DNA from: JANOGU01 sp031406135
Lineage (GTDB): Bacteria > Pseudomonadota > Alphaproteobacteria > Rhodobacterales > Rhodobacteraceae
Assembly: GCA_031406135.1 (NCBI GenBank)
Contig: JANOGU010000269.1
Span: 1 to 22,568, forward strand
Reading direction: 5' to 3'
Length of the DNA stretch: 22,568 nt
Both the position numbers and the translations under genes were made by a program. Below, piece by piece: positions 8,757 to 16,240 of the stretch. The notes beneath the pieces are model-generated. The model was not told where the DNA came from. It made no database searches and was given only the letters and a program-made list of their open reading frames with translations. The stretch's first letter is position 1. Each line of letters opens with the position of its first letter.

Positions 8757-9437
8757 TCAGCGGCGGAAGACCAGATACTGCGGCCTGCGCCCCTCGCGCA
8801 GCGCCTTTTGCTCGTAGCGGGTGGAAAGCCAGCCATCCCAAGGGGTTGGGCTGTCGGAGACGGCCACGAAGCCTGCTGGCGGCACCTCCACGCGGGCCTG
8901 GTCGGCGTAGCTTTCGATGTCGGTCGCCAGCCGCAGTTCGGCGCCGGGGGCCATGACCCGGGCGAGCGGCGTCAGGTAGCCCGGTGTCACGAAGCGGCGG
9001 CGGCGGTGGCGGGCCTTGGGCCAGGGGTCCGGGTAGTTCAGGTAGACCCGCGAAACGCCGGCGTCGGGCAGCACGTCGAACAGGTCGCGCACGTCGCCGT
9101 CGTGCAGGCGCACGTTGGGCGCGGGCAGGGCGCGCAGCTTGCCCAGCAGCATCGCGATGCCGTTGACGAAGGGCTCGGCACCGAGAAACTGCATCTCCGG
9201 GTGGGTGGCAGCGAGGTGGGCGAGGTGCTCGCCGCCGCCGAAGCCGACCTCCAGCCAGAGCGGTTTTCCCGCGGCGAAGGACAGGTCGAGCGGCGTGCGG
9301 TCCGGGTTGTCCGCCACGGTCACGCCGGGCAGGCGCAGGGCGCCGAGATCCTCGGCGAGATAGGCCTTCTGCGACGGGCGCAGCGTCTTGCCATGCACGC
9401 GGCCGTAGAAGTTGCGCCGTTCGGGGTGGGGGCTCAT
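8757..9437 (-). CDS. trmB: tRNA (guanine-N7-)-methyltransferase
   Basis: A 226-residue SAM-dependent enzyme that methylates G46 in the variable loop of many tRNAs. LEVGFGGGEHLAH at 62-74 is the SAM-binding motif. GAEPFVNGIAMLL follows, then DGDVRDLF, and NYPDPWPKARHRRRRF at 134-149 is the family signature with the catalytic aspartate. The ending STRYEQKALREGR is also typical. It lies between folC and aroA, 119 nt from aroA. A dispersed hairpin repeat separates it from folC, so it likely has its own promoter or relies on read-through. The ATG at 9437 lacks a clear ribosome site. Confidence 0.95.
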   Translation of the reverse strand: MSPHPERRNFYGRVHGKTLRPSQKAYLAEDLGALRLPGVTVADNPDRTPLDLSFAAGKPLWLEVGFGGGEHLAHLAATHPEMQFLGAEPFVNGIAMLLGKLRALPAPNVRLHDGDVRDLFDVLPDAGVSRVYLNYPDPWPKARHRRRRFVTPGYLTPLARVMAPGAELRLATDIESYADQARVEVPPAGFVAVSDSPTPWDGWLSTRYEQKALREGRRPQYLVFRR

Positions 9438-9466
9438 GAGGCGCGCCGGTAGCCGAGCGGCAGCCG

Positions 9467-9535
9467 CTCATCAAGCCCTTGCGGGCTTTCCTCGCTGGCG
9501 ACGGAGCCGAGGAAAGCCCGCAAGGGCTTGATGAG
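9467..9535. repeat. Dispersed inverted repeat, copy 2 (28-bp stem)
   Basis: Bases 9467-9494 pair perfectly with 9508-9535 around a 13-nt loop. The outer CCG/CGG can add 3 bp beyond one bulged base. The arms match the other copies base for base. It lies 9 nt past the folC stop on the minus strand, in the 107-nt gap before trmB. Confidence 0.95.
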
Positions 9536-9544
9536 GCGGGCGCG

Positions 9545-10810
9545 TCAGCCGTTCTCGCGCAGGACCGAGCCGGCGAGGTAGAGCGAGCCGCAGATCAGGA
9601 CGCGCGCCGTGGGCGCGTGCGCGACGATGGCCGCCAACGCCGCGCCCACCGACCCGGCCTCCGAGGCGGCAAGGCCAACCTCGCGGGCCACGCGGGCCGT
9701 GGTTTCTGACGGCAGGGTGTTGGCCTCGCCCGGGATCGAGATGGCGGTCAGGCTGTCGACACCTGCGGCCAGCGGGCGCAGGTAGCCGGCGATGTCCTTG
9801 GTGTTCAGCATGCCGCAGATCAGGTGCGTCGGCCGCCGCGGCATCCCCGCCAGCGTTGCGGCCAGCGCCTCGCCGCCGGCGGGATTGTGCCCGCCGTCGA
9901 GCCAGAGCTCCACCCCGGGCGCCAGATCGACCAGCGGCCCGTGGCGCAGCCGCTGCATCCGGGCGGGCCAGTCGGCCCGCGTCACCGCCGCCTCGCAGGG
10001 GCCTTCGCCGAGGCCGAGGTGACGCAGCGCCATCAGTGCCGCACCGGCGTTGTCGATCTGGTGCGGGCCGGGCAGGTTCGGCAGCGGCAGGTCCAGAAGC
10101 CCGCTTTCATCCTCGAACAGCATCCGCCCCGCCTCGCGCCGGCAATGCCAGTGCTGGCCCTGGGCCAGCAACGGGGCGCCCAGCCGCGCCGCCCGAGCCT
10201 CGATCACGGCAAGTCCTTCGGGCGCCTGCGGGCCGACGACGCAGGGGGTCAACCGCTTGAGGATCCCTGCCTTTTCCCCCGCGATCTCGGGCAGGGTCTC
10301 GCCCAGATACTGCTGGTGGTCGAGGCTGACGGGCGTGATGACGGTAAGCCGCGGCCGGTCCACCACGTTGGTGGCGTCGAGCCGCCCGCCCAGGCCGACC
10401 TCGAGCAGGAGCCAGTCGGCGGGGATGCGCGAAAAGGCGAGGAAGGCGGCGGCCGTGGTGATTTCGAAAAAGGTGATCGGATCGGGGCCGTTTGCCGCAA
10501 GGCATTCGTCCAGAAGCGCGCTCAGGTGATCCTCGGCGATCAGCTCGCCCACGAGCCGGATGCGCTCATGGAACCGGGCGAGATGCGGCGAGGTATAGGC
10601 GTGAACCCTCGCGCCCGAAGCCTCCAGCCCGGCCCGGATCATCGCCTGGGTGGAACCCTTGCCGTTCGTGCCGGCGACATGGATCACCGGGGGCAGCGAC
10701 CGCTCCGGGTGCCCCAGCGCGGCCAACAGCCGGTGTACGCGGTCGAGCGTCAGGTCGATGATCTTGGGGTGAAGCGCCTTCATCCGCTCCAGGATCGCGT
10801 CGGAGCTCAC
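9545..10810 (-). CDS. folC: Dihydrofolate synthase / folylpolyglutamate synthase
   Basis: A 421-residue Mur-ligase-type enzyme that adds glutamate to dihydropteroate and to folates. HVAGTNGKGST at 44-54 is the ATP-binding loop. YTSPHLARFHERI, ITFFEITTAAAFLAF and LLLEVGLGGRLDATNVV follow in family order. LDGGHNPAG is the C-terminal domain motif. The start is GTG at 10808-10810: its first bases overlap the accD stop as GTGA, so translation is coupled, and the resulting N-terminus, ending SDAILERM before ALHPKIIDLTLDRV, fits the family. Confidence 0.96.
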   Translation of the reverse strand: MSSDAILERMKALHPKIIDLTLDRVHRLLAALGHPERSLPPVIHVAGTNGKGSTQAMIRAGLEASGARVHAYTSPHLARFHERIRLVGELIAEDHLSALLDECLAANGPDPITFFEITTAAAFLAFSRIPADWLLLEVGLGGRLDATNVVDRPRLTVITPVSLDHQQYLGETLPEIAGEKAGILKRLTPCVVGPQAPEGLAVIEARAARLGAPLLAQGQHWHCRREAGRMLFEDESGLLDLPLPNLPGPHQIDNAGAALMALRHLGLGEGPCEAAVTRADWPARMQRLRHGPLVDLAPGVELWLDGGHNPAGGEALAATLAGMPRRPTHLICGMLNTKDIAGYLRPLAAGVDSLTAISIPGEANTLPSETTARVAREVGLAASEAGSVGAALAAIVAHAPTARVLICGSLYLAGSVLRENG

Positions 10811-11709
10811 GCCGGGGCGGGCTCCGCTGCCGGGGCGGGCAGGTCGCCCTTCACCGCGGGCGGCAGGCCGGTGAGCTGGCGCAGGATGACCGCCAGTTCG
10901 TCGCGCAGCTCCTTGCGCGACGTGACCCGGTCCAGCATTCCGTGGTCGAGCAGGTATTCGGCACGCTGGAAGCCCTCGGGCAGCTTCTCGCGGATTGTCT
11001 GTTCGATCACGCGGGGGCCGGCAAAACAGATCAGCGCGTTGGGTTCGGCGATCTGCACGTCGCCCAGCATGGCGTAGCTGGCGGTCACGCCGCCGGTGGT
11101 GGGGTGGGTCAGGACAACGATGTAGGGCAGCCCGGCCTCGCGGATCATCTGCACCGCGACCGTGGTACGCGGCATCTGCATCAGGCTGAGGATGCCTTCC
11201 TGCATCCGCGCCCCGCCGGACGAAGAGAACAGGACCACGGGCTTTTTCATCTTCACCGCGCGTTCGGCGGCGGCGAGCATGGCGTTGCCCACGTACATGC
11301 CCATCGACCCGGCCATGAAGCTGAAGTCCTGTGCCAGGGCGACCACGGGCGTGCGCAGGATCTCGCCCTCCGCCACCAGCATCGCGTCCTTTTCCTCGGA
11401 CGCGGCGCGGGCCGCCTTCAGCCGTTCGGGGTATTTCTTCTGGTCGCGGAAATGCAGCGGGTCCTGCACCGGCTCGGGCACCTTGACCTCGGTAAAGATG
11501 CCGCCGTCGAACAGCGCCTGGAACCGCTCGCGCGGCGAGATCGCCATGTGATGGCTGCAGGCGGTGCAGACGTTGAGGTTCGCCGCCAGTTCGCGGTGGA
11601 ACAGCATGGTGCCGCATTCCGGGCACTTGGACCACAGGTTCTCCGGCACCTCGCGGCGCGAGAACAGCGAGTTGATCTTGGGGCGGACGTAGTTGGTGAT
11701 CCAGTTCAT
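10807..11709 (-). CDS. accD: Acetyl-CoA carboxylase carboxyltransferase subunit beta
   Basis: A 300-residue subunit that, with AccA, transfers the carboxyl group from biotin to acetyl-CoA in the first step of fatty-acid synthesis. The N-terminal zinc ribbon has cysteines at 29, 32, 48 and 51 (CPEC and CTAC). The crotonase-like core contains GSMGMYVG, FSSSGGARMQEGILSLMQM and HPTTGGVTASYAMLGDV. The ATG at 11709 gives the typical start MNWITNYVRPKI; the upstream open stretch has no coding look. The gene overlaps folC by 4 nt and heads the pair. A hairpin lies 31 nt upstream of the start. Confidence 0.97.
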   Translation of the reverse strand: MNWITNYVRPKINSLFSRREVPENLWSKCPECGTMLFHRELAANLNVCTACSHHMAISPRERFQALFDGGIFTEVKVPEPVQDPLHFRDQKKYPERLKAARAASEEKDAMLVAEGEILRTPVVALAQDFSFMAGSMGMYVGNAMLAAAERAVKMKKPVVLFSSSGGARMQEGILSLMQMPRTTVAVQMIREAGLPYIVVLTHPTTGGVTASYAMLGDVQIAEPNALICFAGPRVIEQTIREKLPEGFQRAEYLLDHGMLDRVTSRKELRDELAVILRQLTGLPPAVKGDLPAPAAEPAPA

Positions 11710-11739
11710 CGGCGCACGCCCCCCGGTGCCTTGGCTCGG

Positions 11740-11760
11740 CCCCGGAGATAAGCTCCGGGG
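11740..11760 (-). terminator. Hairpin between NYN gene and accD
   Basis: Bases 11740-11747 pair perfectly with 11753-11760 (8 bp, CCCCGGAG with CTCCGGGG) around a 5-nt loop. On the minus strand it follows the NYN stop codon by 13 nt and precedes accD by 30 nt. No T-run follows, so it may end the NYN transcript weakly or act in the accD leader. Confidence 0.5.
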
Positions 11761-11773
11761 GGGCGGATTGCAA

Positions 11774-12331
11774 TCACGCCTGCAGGAGGACCCGGGCCGG
11801 GGTGTCGGGCGCTTCGGCCGACGGATCGGCGGGGCAGGGCAGGGCGCTTTCGACCAGGCGCGGCCGCGGCCAGGCATGCTCCTGCGGCGCCAAGCCGGTC
11901 CGCGAGGTGCCAGCCGTCATCGACCGCTGGCCGAAGCTCGCGACGACGCGCAGCACGGCACGGCCGGAGGTCACCGCGTCGAGCTGGTCGGGGGTCGCAG
12001 CCGGTGCAGGCAGGACGCGGATGGTGCATCCGTGCTCGCGCAGATGGCTGACGACCAGAGCGAAGTCGCTTTCGGCGGACACCAGCGTGAACGTCCGGCA
12101 GCCTTTGCCGTAGGCCAGCGTGACCGCATCGATGATGATCGCGAAATCGATTCCCGCCCGGCCCGAAGCCACGTGCCTGATGCAGGCCCAGGGCACCTCG
12201 CCCCAGCCGTCGAGGTGCCGCGCGTCGCCGTAGACGCGGCGGACAACGCAATCCGCCGGCACCAGGTCGAGGATGGCCGCAGCGCGGGCGCTGGAAGTGT
12301 TTTCACCGTCGATGAGAAGCGCATGCGTCAT
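11774..12331 (-). CDS. NYN-domain (PIN-like) putative RNase, short form
   Basis: A 185-residue protein with one NYN/LabA-like domain at about 3-108. The conserved acids are visible: LIDGEN (Asp8, Asn11), VYGDAR, GIDFAIIIDAV (Asp62) and LVSAESDF (Asp89). NYN proteins are metal-dependent ribonucleases of the PIN fold. Residues 110-185 are Pro/Ala-rich without a recognised domain. The start ATG at 12331 is chosen because the domain begins at once with MTHALLIDGEN; the ribosome site (GTGAAGAC) is weak. It is a distant relative of the next gene upstream, which has an extra C-terminal domain. Targets cannot be read from sequence. Confidence 0.82.
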   Translation of the reverse strand: MTHALLIDGENTSSARAAAILDLVPADCVVRRVYGDARHLDGWGEVPWACIRHVASGRAGIDFAIIIDAVTLAYGKGCRTFTLVSAESDFALVVSHLREHGCTIRVLPAPAATPDQLDAVTSGRAVLRVVASFGQRSMTAGTSRTGLAPQEHAWPRPRLVESALPCPADPSAEAPDTPARVLLQA

Positions 12332-12504
12332 GTCTTCACGCTTCGTTAGGGAATGCGGCGGAAAGAGGGCAGCTGCGGCGGTGCGGCACGATCTCGCGAC
12401 AGTCCGGTTTGCGCTGCGCGGGTGGTTGCCGATGCGGCAACAATCGCGCCGCTTTCCAGCCACGAACACCTGTCCCCCCGCCCGGTCGGCCCCGCGCGCG
12501 GGCG

Positions 12505-13257
12505 TCAGGCCAGGTCGCGCGCCTGCAATTGGCCGGAGGGGGCCTTGCGCACCTCGAATCGGCTGATCTTGCGGATCAGGTCGGAGAGCTTGGGCACGCC
12601 GTAGGTGCGGGTGTCGAAGTCGGGATTGGCCTGGGTAATGAACTGGCCGATCTGGCCCAGCGTGAACCATTCGCCTTCCGGATCGATCGCGCGCATGGCG
12701 GCGATGATGTACGGGATGGCCTTGGCGGGGGCGTCCTTGACGCCCGGTTTCGGGGCGGGTTCGACCGGCGCGGGCGCCGGGGCCGGATCGTCGGCCCTGG
12801 CGACGGGCTGCTCGGCGCCGAGGTTTTCCACATAGATGAACCGCTTGCAGGCCATGCGGAAGGCTTCGGGCGTCTTCTTCTCGCCGATGCCATAGACGTC
12901 GAGCCCCTGTTCTCGGATGCGCGCGGCCAGGCGGGTAAAGTCGCTGTCGGAGGAAACCAGGACGAAGCCGTCGAACAGGCCGGAATGCAGGAAATCCATG
13001 GCCGCGATCACGAGGCCGATGTCGGAGGCGTTCTTGCCTTTCGTGTTCGAGAACTGCTGGTCCGGAACCATCCCGTAGCCGGCAATCTTGCGTGCCCAGC
13101 CCGCCAGCCGCTGCGCCGACCAGTCGCCGTAGATGCGCCGCACCGAGGCCTCGCCCAGGGCGGCGATTTCCTCGAAGATGGCGTCGGCATAGCCGGCCGG
13201 AATGTTGTCGGCGTCGATCAGGACGCAGAGGCGGGGCGCGCGGTCGGGCATGGCCAT
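12505..13257 (-). CDS. NYN-domain putative RNase with C-terminal OST-HTH/LOTUS domain
   Basis: A 250-residue protein. The NYN domain spans about 9-147, with CVLIDADN (Asp15, Asp17), IYGDWS, NASDIGLVIAAMD (Asp79) and LVSSDSDF (Asp104, Asp106). A Pro/Ala linker (150-178) joins it to an OST-HTH/LOTUS-like domain (178-237: YIIAAMRAID, WFTLGQIGQFI, KLSDLIRKI and FEVR). LOTUS domains bind RNA, especially G-rich RNA, so this fits a guided ribonuclease (inference). Start could be ATG 13257 or ATG 13251; neither has a good ribosome site. It lies 173 nt upstream of the shorter NYN gene on the same strand; the gap holds no gene or clear terminator. Confidence 0.88.
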   Translation of the reverse strand: MAMPDRAPRLCVLIDADNIPAGYADAIFEEIAALGEASVRRIYGDWSAQRLAGWARKIAGYGMVPDQQFSNTKGKNASDIGLVIAAMDFLHSGLFDGFVLVSSDSDFTRLAARIREQGLDVYGIGEKKTPEAFRMACKRFIYVENLGAEQPVARADDPAPAPAPVEPAPKPGVKDAPAKAIPYIIAAMRAIDPEGEWFTLGQIGQFITQANPDFDTRTYGVPKLSDLIRKISRFEVRKAPSGQLQARDLA

Positions 13258-13366
13258 GGCGCGGTTGTCGCAGGTTCGGGGGGGTTTCGGAAGCGGTTTC
13301 GGCGCGCTAGACCCCGCCCCGTGCCGTGCCTCGGCGGCGCCGGACGACAGGTCAGGAGGAACGGCG

Positions 13367-13847
13367 ATGACACCCGAGGCGAGGGCGCTGGCGCTGGGGC
13401 TCGACCTGCCCGACTTCGGGGCGCGACGGCTATTACGGCACGCAGGCGGGGACGATGAAACCGTTCCACCGGGCGGGGTCGCTTCTGTTCCTGTCGGGCC
13501 ATGTGGCGATGCGGGGGGAGCGGATGGTGACCGGGCGGCTGGGCGCCGATCTGACCGTCGATCAGGGCTACGCCGCCGCGCGGCTGACGGGAGAAAACGT
13601 GCTGGCCGGCATCCGCCAGGCGGTAGGCTCGCTCGACCGGGTGTCGGCGGTGGTGCGCTCGCTCAACTTCGTCGTCTGCACGCCGGAGTTCACCGAAGTT
13701 CATCGTGTGTCGTCCGGCCTGTCGGACCTGTTCCTGGAGGTCTTCGGGCCGGAACGCGGGCTGGGCGGCCGGGCGACCATCGGGGTGCAGGCGCTGGCCT
13801 GGGGCCTGTGCTTCGAGACCTGGGTGACGGTAGAGGTGGACGGCTGA
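13367..13847 (+). pseudogene. RidA-family gene with a frameshift near its start
   Basis: The main part, read from 13428 to TGA 13845-13847, is a clear RidA/YjgF-type protein: GYYGTQAGTMKPF, LLFLSGHV, LTGENVLAGIRQAVGSLDRV, then ATIGVQAL and FETWVTVEVDG. The natural start is the ATG at 13367, with a strong AGGAGG site at 13354-13359, giving MTPEARALALGLDLPDFG in a different frame. The switch falls at about 13420-13427 (GGGGCGCGAC): one extra base or two missing would restore LPDFG joined to GYYGTQ. RidA proteins remove reactive enamines or imines. Without the shift the protein would be about 160 residues. A restart at ATG 13455 would give 130 residues. A sequencing error is an alternative. Confidence 0.75.
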
Positions 13848-13850
13848 CCC

Positions 13851-14039
13851 TTACCCGGTCTCGCCGGACAACCCCTTGTAGATCCTGCGCGGCGGGAGGA
13901 GTTCGGGGGGCCCTTCGATGAGCACCGGGTCGCCCGGCGCGGCCTCGATCAGGCGCCAGGCCCCGGCGATCGGGCGGTGACTGTTCTGGCGCACCATATG
14001 CACCGGGAACTGCAGGCAGGCGGCGAAGGGGTCGGTGTC
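13851..14039 (-). pseudogene. C-terminal remnant of a minus-strand gene, 5' end lost
   Basis: The minus frame from about 14039 to TAA at 13851-13853 reads DTDPFAACLQFPVHMVRQNS, then RPIAGAWRLIEAA, LIEGPPELLPPRRIYKGLSG. Third positions in this frame are almost all G or C, while the opposite frame has many A and T, so this was the coding strand. The coding signal stops at about 14040, where a plus-strand remnant begins. No start is available. The VRQN and PPELLPPR pieces faintly recall the end of LacI-type regulators, which would suit a regulator divergent from a sugar operon, but I would not rely on that. Confidence 0.55.
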
Positions 14040-14129
14040 TGGCGCCCGGCGGCGGAGAGTTTCGGGGACGTCATCGACAAGGGGCTGCCGTTCCTGCGCA
14101 ACAAGGGCAAGCAGTACAGGTTGATCTGA
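14040..14129 (+). pseudogene. C-terminal remnant of a plus-strand gene, 5' end lost
   Basis: From about 14040 the coding signal changes to the plus strand: WRPAAESFGDVIDKGLPFLR, then NKGKQYRLI and TGA at 14127-14129. All third positions but one are G or C. There is no start codon with a ribosome site, and the upstream part of the same frame is the shadow of the minus-strand remnant. I do not recognise the family. It lies directly before the sugar operon on the same strand, so it may be what is left of its first gene. Confidence 0.5.
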
Positions 14130-14135
14130 GGAGGC

Positions 14136-14215
14136 GCTCATCAAGCCCTGACGGGCTTTCCTCGCTTGCGTTGCGCGCGCGAGGAGCGAAGAAAGCCCGC
14201 AAGGGCTTGAGGAGC
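14136..14215. repeat. Dispersed inverted repeat, copy 3 (diverged)
   Basis: Arms 14136-14165 and 14186-14215 match the family but carry changes: TTGC has become TGAC in the left small loop, and GATGAG has become GAGGAG at the right end. The centre is 20-22 nt instead of 13-15. The small hairpin stems AAGCCC/GGGCTT are kept in both arms. It begins 6 nt after the stop of the plus-strand remnant and ends 13 nt before the kinase ATG. Confidence 0.88.
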
Positions 14216-14228
14216 GGCGGGACAGGCG

Positions 14229-14867
14229 ATGACGGCGGAGATCGACCTCGACGGGCTGGCGGCGGTGCTGGCGGCGAAGGCTGCCGGGAGCGGGCGGGTA
14301 CTCTGTGCGGTCGCCGGGTCGCCGGGGTCCGGCAAGTCGACGCTGGCGGAGCGGCTGGCAAAGCGGCTGAACGCGGGTGCGGAGGGGACGGCAGCGGTGC
14401 TGCCGATGGACGGGTTCCACTACGACGACACCTGGCTGGTGCCGGCCGGCCTGCGGCCGGTGAAGGGCGCGCCGCAGACCTTCGATGTGGGCGGGCTCTA
14501 CCATGCGCTGAAGCGGATGAAGGCGCGCGACGAGGCCTTCGTCGCCGTCCCGGTCTTCGACCGCGGGATCGAGATCGCGCGGGCGGGGGCCCGGATGATC
14601 CCGGCGGAGGTGCCGGTGATCGTGGTGGAGGGGAACTACCTTCTGCTGGCGACCGGCGACTGGCCGCGGCTCATGCCGCTGTTCGACGTCACCGTGATGG
14701 TGGAGGTGGCCGAACCCGTGCTGCGCGCCCGCCTGCGGGCGCGCTGGGAAGGCTATGGCCTGACCGAGGACGACATCGCCTGGAAGCTTGACGCCAACGA
14801 CCTGCCGAACGGACGGCTGATCCTGCGCGACAGCGCGCCGGCCGACTACCGGATCAGCAACGGATGA
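14229..14867 (+). CDS. P-loop nucleoside/sugar kinase family protein (uridine kinase/FrcK-like)
   Basis: A 212-residue P-loop kinase of the uridine kinase/pantothenate kinase-like group. Walker A is GSPGSGKST at 30-38. PMDGFHYDD near 80 is the substrate-binding/Walker B-like motif seen in this family. VEGNYLLL and ARWEGYGL near the C-terminal half also match. Relatives occur in fructose ABC transporter operons as FrcK; the substrate here is unknown. The stop overlaps the next gene's start as ATGA, so it is coupled with the FGGY kinase. A GAGGAG that could bind the ribosome lies at 14209-14214, inside the hairpin repeat, at a rather long spacing of 14 nt. Confidence 0.8.
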   Translation: MTAEIDLDGLAAVLAAKAAGSGRVLCAVAGSPGSGKSTLAERLAKRLNAGAEGTAAVLPMDGFHYDDTWLVPAGLRPVKGAPQTFDVGGLYHALKRMKARDEAFVAVPVFDRGIEIARAGARMIPAEVPVIVVEGNYLLLATGDWPRLMPLFDVTVMVEVAEPVLRARLRARWEGYGLTEDDIAWKLDANDLPNGRLILRDSAPADYRISNG

Positions 14868-16240
14868 GCCTGCCCGTCACCGTCGCGGTGCTCGACGTCG
14901 GCAAGTCCAACGTCAAGCTGTCGGCGGTGACGGCGGCGGGCGCGGTGGCGGAGACGCTGTCCGTCCCCAATCCGGTGAAGGACGGCCCGCCCTGGCGGCA
15001 TCACGATCTGGCGGGCCTGTCGGACTGGATGTTCCCGGCGCTGGCCGGCCTCGCCCGGCGGCACCCGCTGGAGCGGGTGATCGCGTCCGGCCACGGGTCG
15101 GGCGGCATCCTCGTGGGCGAGGACCCCGACGACGGGGACGGCACTGTCCTGCCGATGGTGGACTACGAGCAGCCCCTGCCACCCGGGCTTGCAGAGGACT
15201 ATACGCCGCAGGCCGGCGGGTTCTTCGACCGCGGCTCGGCGGTGATGATGGCCGCGACGCATACCGCGCGGCAGATGGTCTGGGCAGAGACGGCGGAGCC
15301 TTCGCGCTTCATGCGGGCGCGCTGGATGCTCGGCATTCCGCAGTACTGGGCCTGGCGGCTGTCGGGCGTGGCGGTCAGCGAGGTGACGATCCTGGGCGCG
15401 CAGTCGCACCTGTGGAACGTGCCGGAGCGCCGCTGGGCGCCGATCGTCGCGGCGCGGGGCTGGGGGCGGCTGATGCCGCCCTTCGCGCGGGCGTCGGCGG
15501 ATCTCGGCCCGATCCGGGCAGCGCTGTGCCAGCGCCACGACCTGCCGCCGCTGCGGGTGCATGCGGGCGGTCATGACTCGTCGTTGAACCGCCACCGCTT
15601 TGCCGCGGCGGGGCTGGAGGCGGCGACAGTCCTGTCCACCGGCACCTGGCTGGTGGCGCTGGCGTCCGGCGTCCCGCTCGACCGGCTGGACGAGGCGCGG
15701 GGGATGACCTGCAACGCCGATCCGGATGGCGCGGCGGTCGCCGGGGCGCTGACCATGGGCGGACGCGAGTTTTCCGCCGTGGCGGCGGGTGCGGAGGGAG
15801 CGGCGGACCCCGCGGTGATCGCCGCGCTGGTGGCGCGGGGGACCATGGCGCTGCCGACCTTCGGCGGCAACGACGGGCAGTTTCCGGGTTCGGCCAGGCG
15901 GGGCCGGATCGTCGGTCCCGCACCCGAAGCGCCGAGTGAGCGCGTGGCGCTTGCCGTCCTTTACGCCGCGCTGCTGTCGGCGGCCTGCGCCGCGACGCTG
16001 GGGGATCGCGCGCTGGTGCTCGACGGCACTTTCCTGCGCGACCCGTCCTTTGCGCCGCTTGTCGCCGGGCTCTGGCCGCGCGAGGTGCTGGTGGCGCCCG
16101 AAAGCTACGGCATCGCGGCGGGGGCGGCGCTGCTGGCCACGGGCACCCGGGTGCAGATCAACCTGAACCGGGCAGAGCCCTGGCAGGGACTTCACGAATA
16201 TTCCCGCCGCTGGCGGGCGCTGGCGGAGGGACGGGGATGA
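14864..16240 (+). CDS. FGGY-family carbohydrate kinase
   Basis: A 458-residue sugar kinase of the FGGY fold, related to rhamnulokinase and L-fuculokinase. The N-terminal phosphate-binding strand is VAVLDVGKSNVKLSAV. GGHDSSLNRH near 240 holds the likely catalytic aspartate (GHD). VLSTGTWLVALAS starts the second ATP-binding half, and APESYGIAAGAALLA is near the end. With the aldolase downstream, a role in phosphorylating a ketose such as L-fuculose or L-rhamnulose is likely, but the substrate cannot be read. It overlaps both neighbours by 4 nt (ATGA), so all three genes are translated together. Confidence 0.88.
   Translation: MSLPVTVAVLDVGKSNVKLSAVTAAGAVAETLSVPNPVKDGPPWRHHDLAGLSDWMFPALAGLARRHPLERVIASGHGSGGILVGEDPDDGDGTVLPMVDYEQPLPPGLAEDYTPQAGGFFDRGSAVMMAATHTARQMVWAETAEPSRFMRARWMLGIPQYWAWRLSGVAVSEVTILGAQSHLWNVPERRWAPIVAARGWGRLMPPFARASADLGPIRAALCQRHDLPPLRVHAGGHDSSLNRHRFAAAGLEAATVLSTGTWLVALASGVPLDRLDEARGMTCNADPDGAAVAGALTMGGREFSAVAAGAEGAADPAVIAALVARGTMALPTFGGNDGQFPGSARRGRIVGPAPEAPSERVALAVLYAALLSAACAATLGDRALVLDGTFLRDPSFAPLVAGLWPREVLVAPESYGIAAGAALLATGTRVQINLNRAEPWQGLHEYSRRWRALAEGRG

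Noticed and set aside
7288..9474. A single 728-residue fusion protein of aroA with upstream sequence
   Set aside because: The upstream part is antisense-free shadow of trmB in another frame. A good ribosome site and the standard AroA N-terminus place the start at 8637.
9545..11773. A single 742-residue fusion of folC with an upstream frame across accD
   Set aside because: The upstream part is an out-of-frame reading of accD. FolC begins at GTG 10810, which overlaps the accD stop.
13851..14504. A 217-residue minus-strand protein spanning the two remnants and the repeat
   Set aside because: Coding bias supports the minus strand only up to about 14040. Beyond that the plus strand is coding and then the hairpin repeat follows, so the long frame is accidental.
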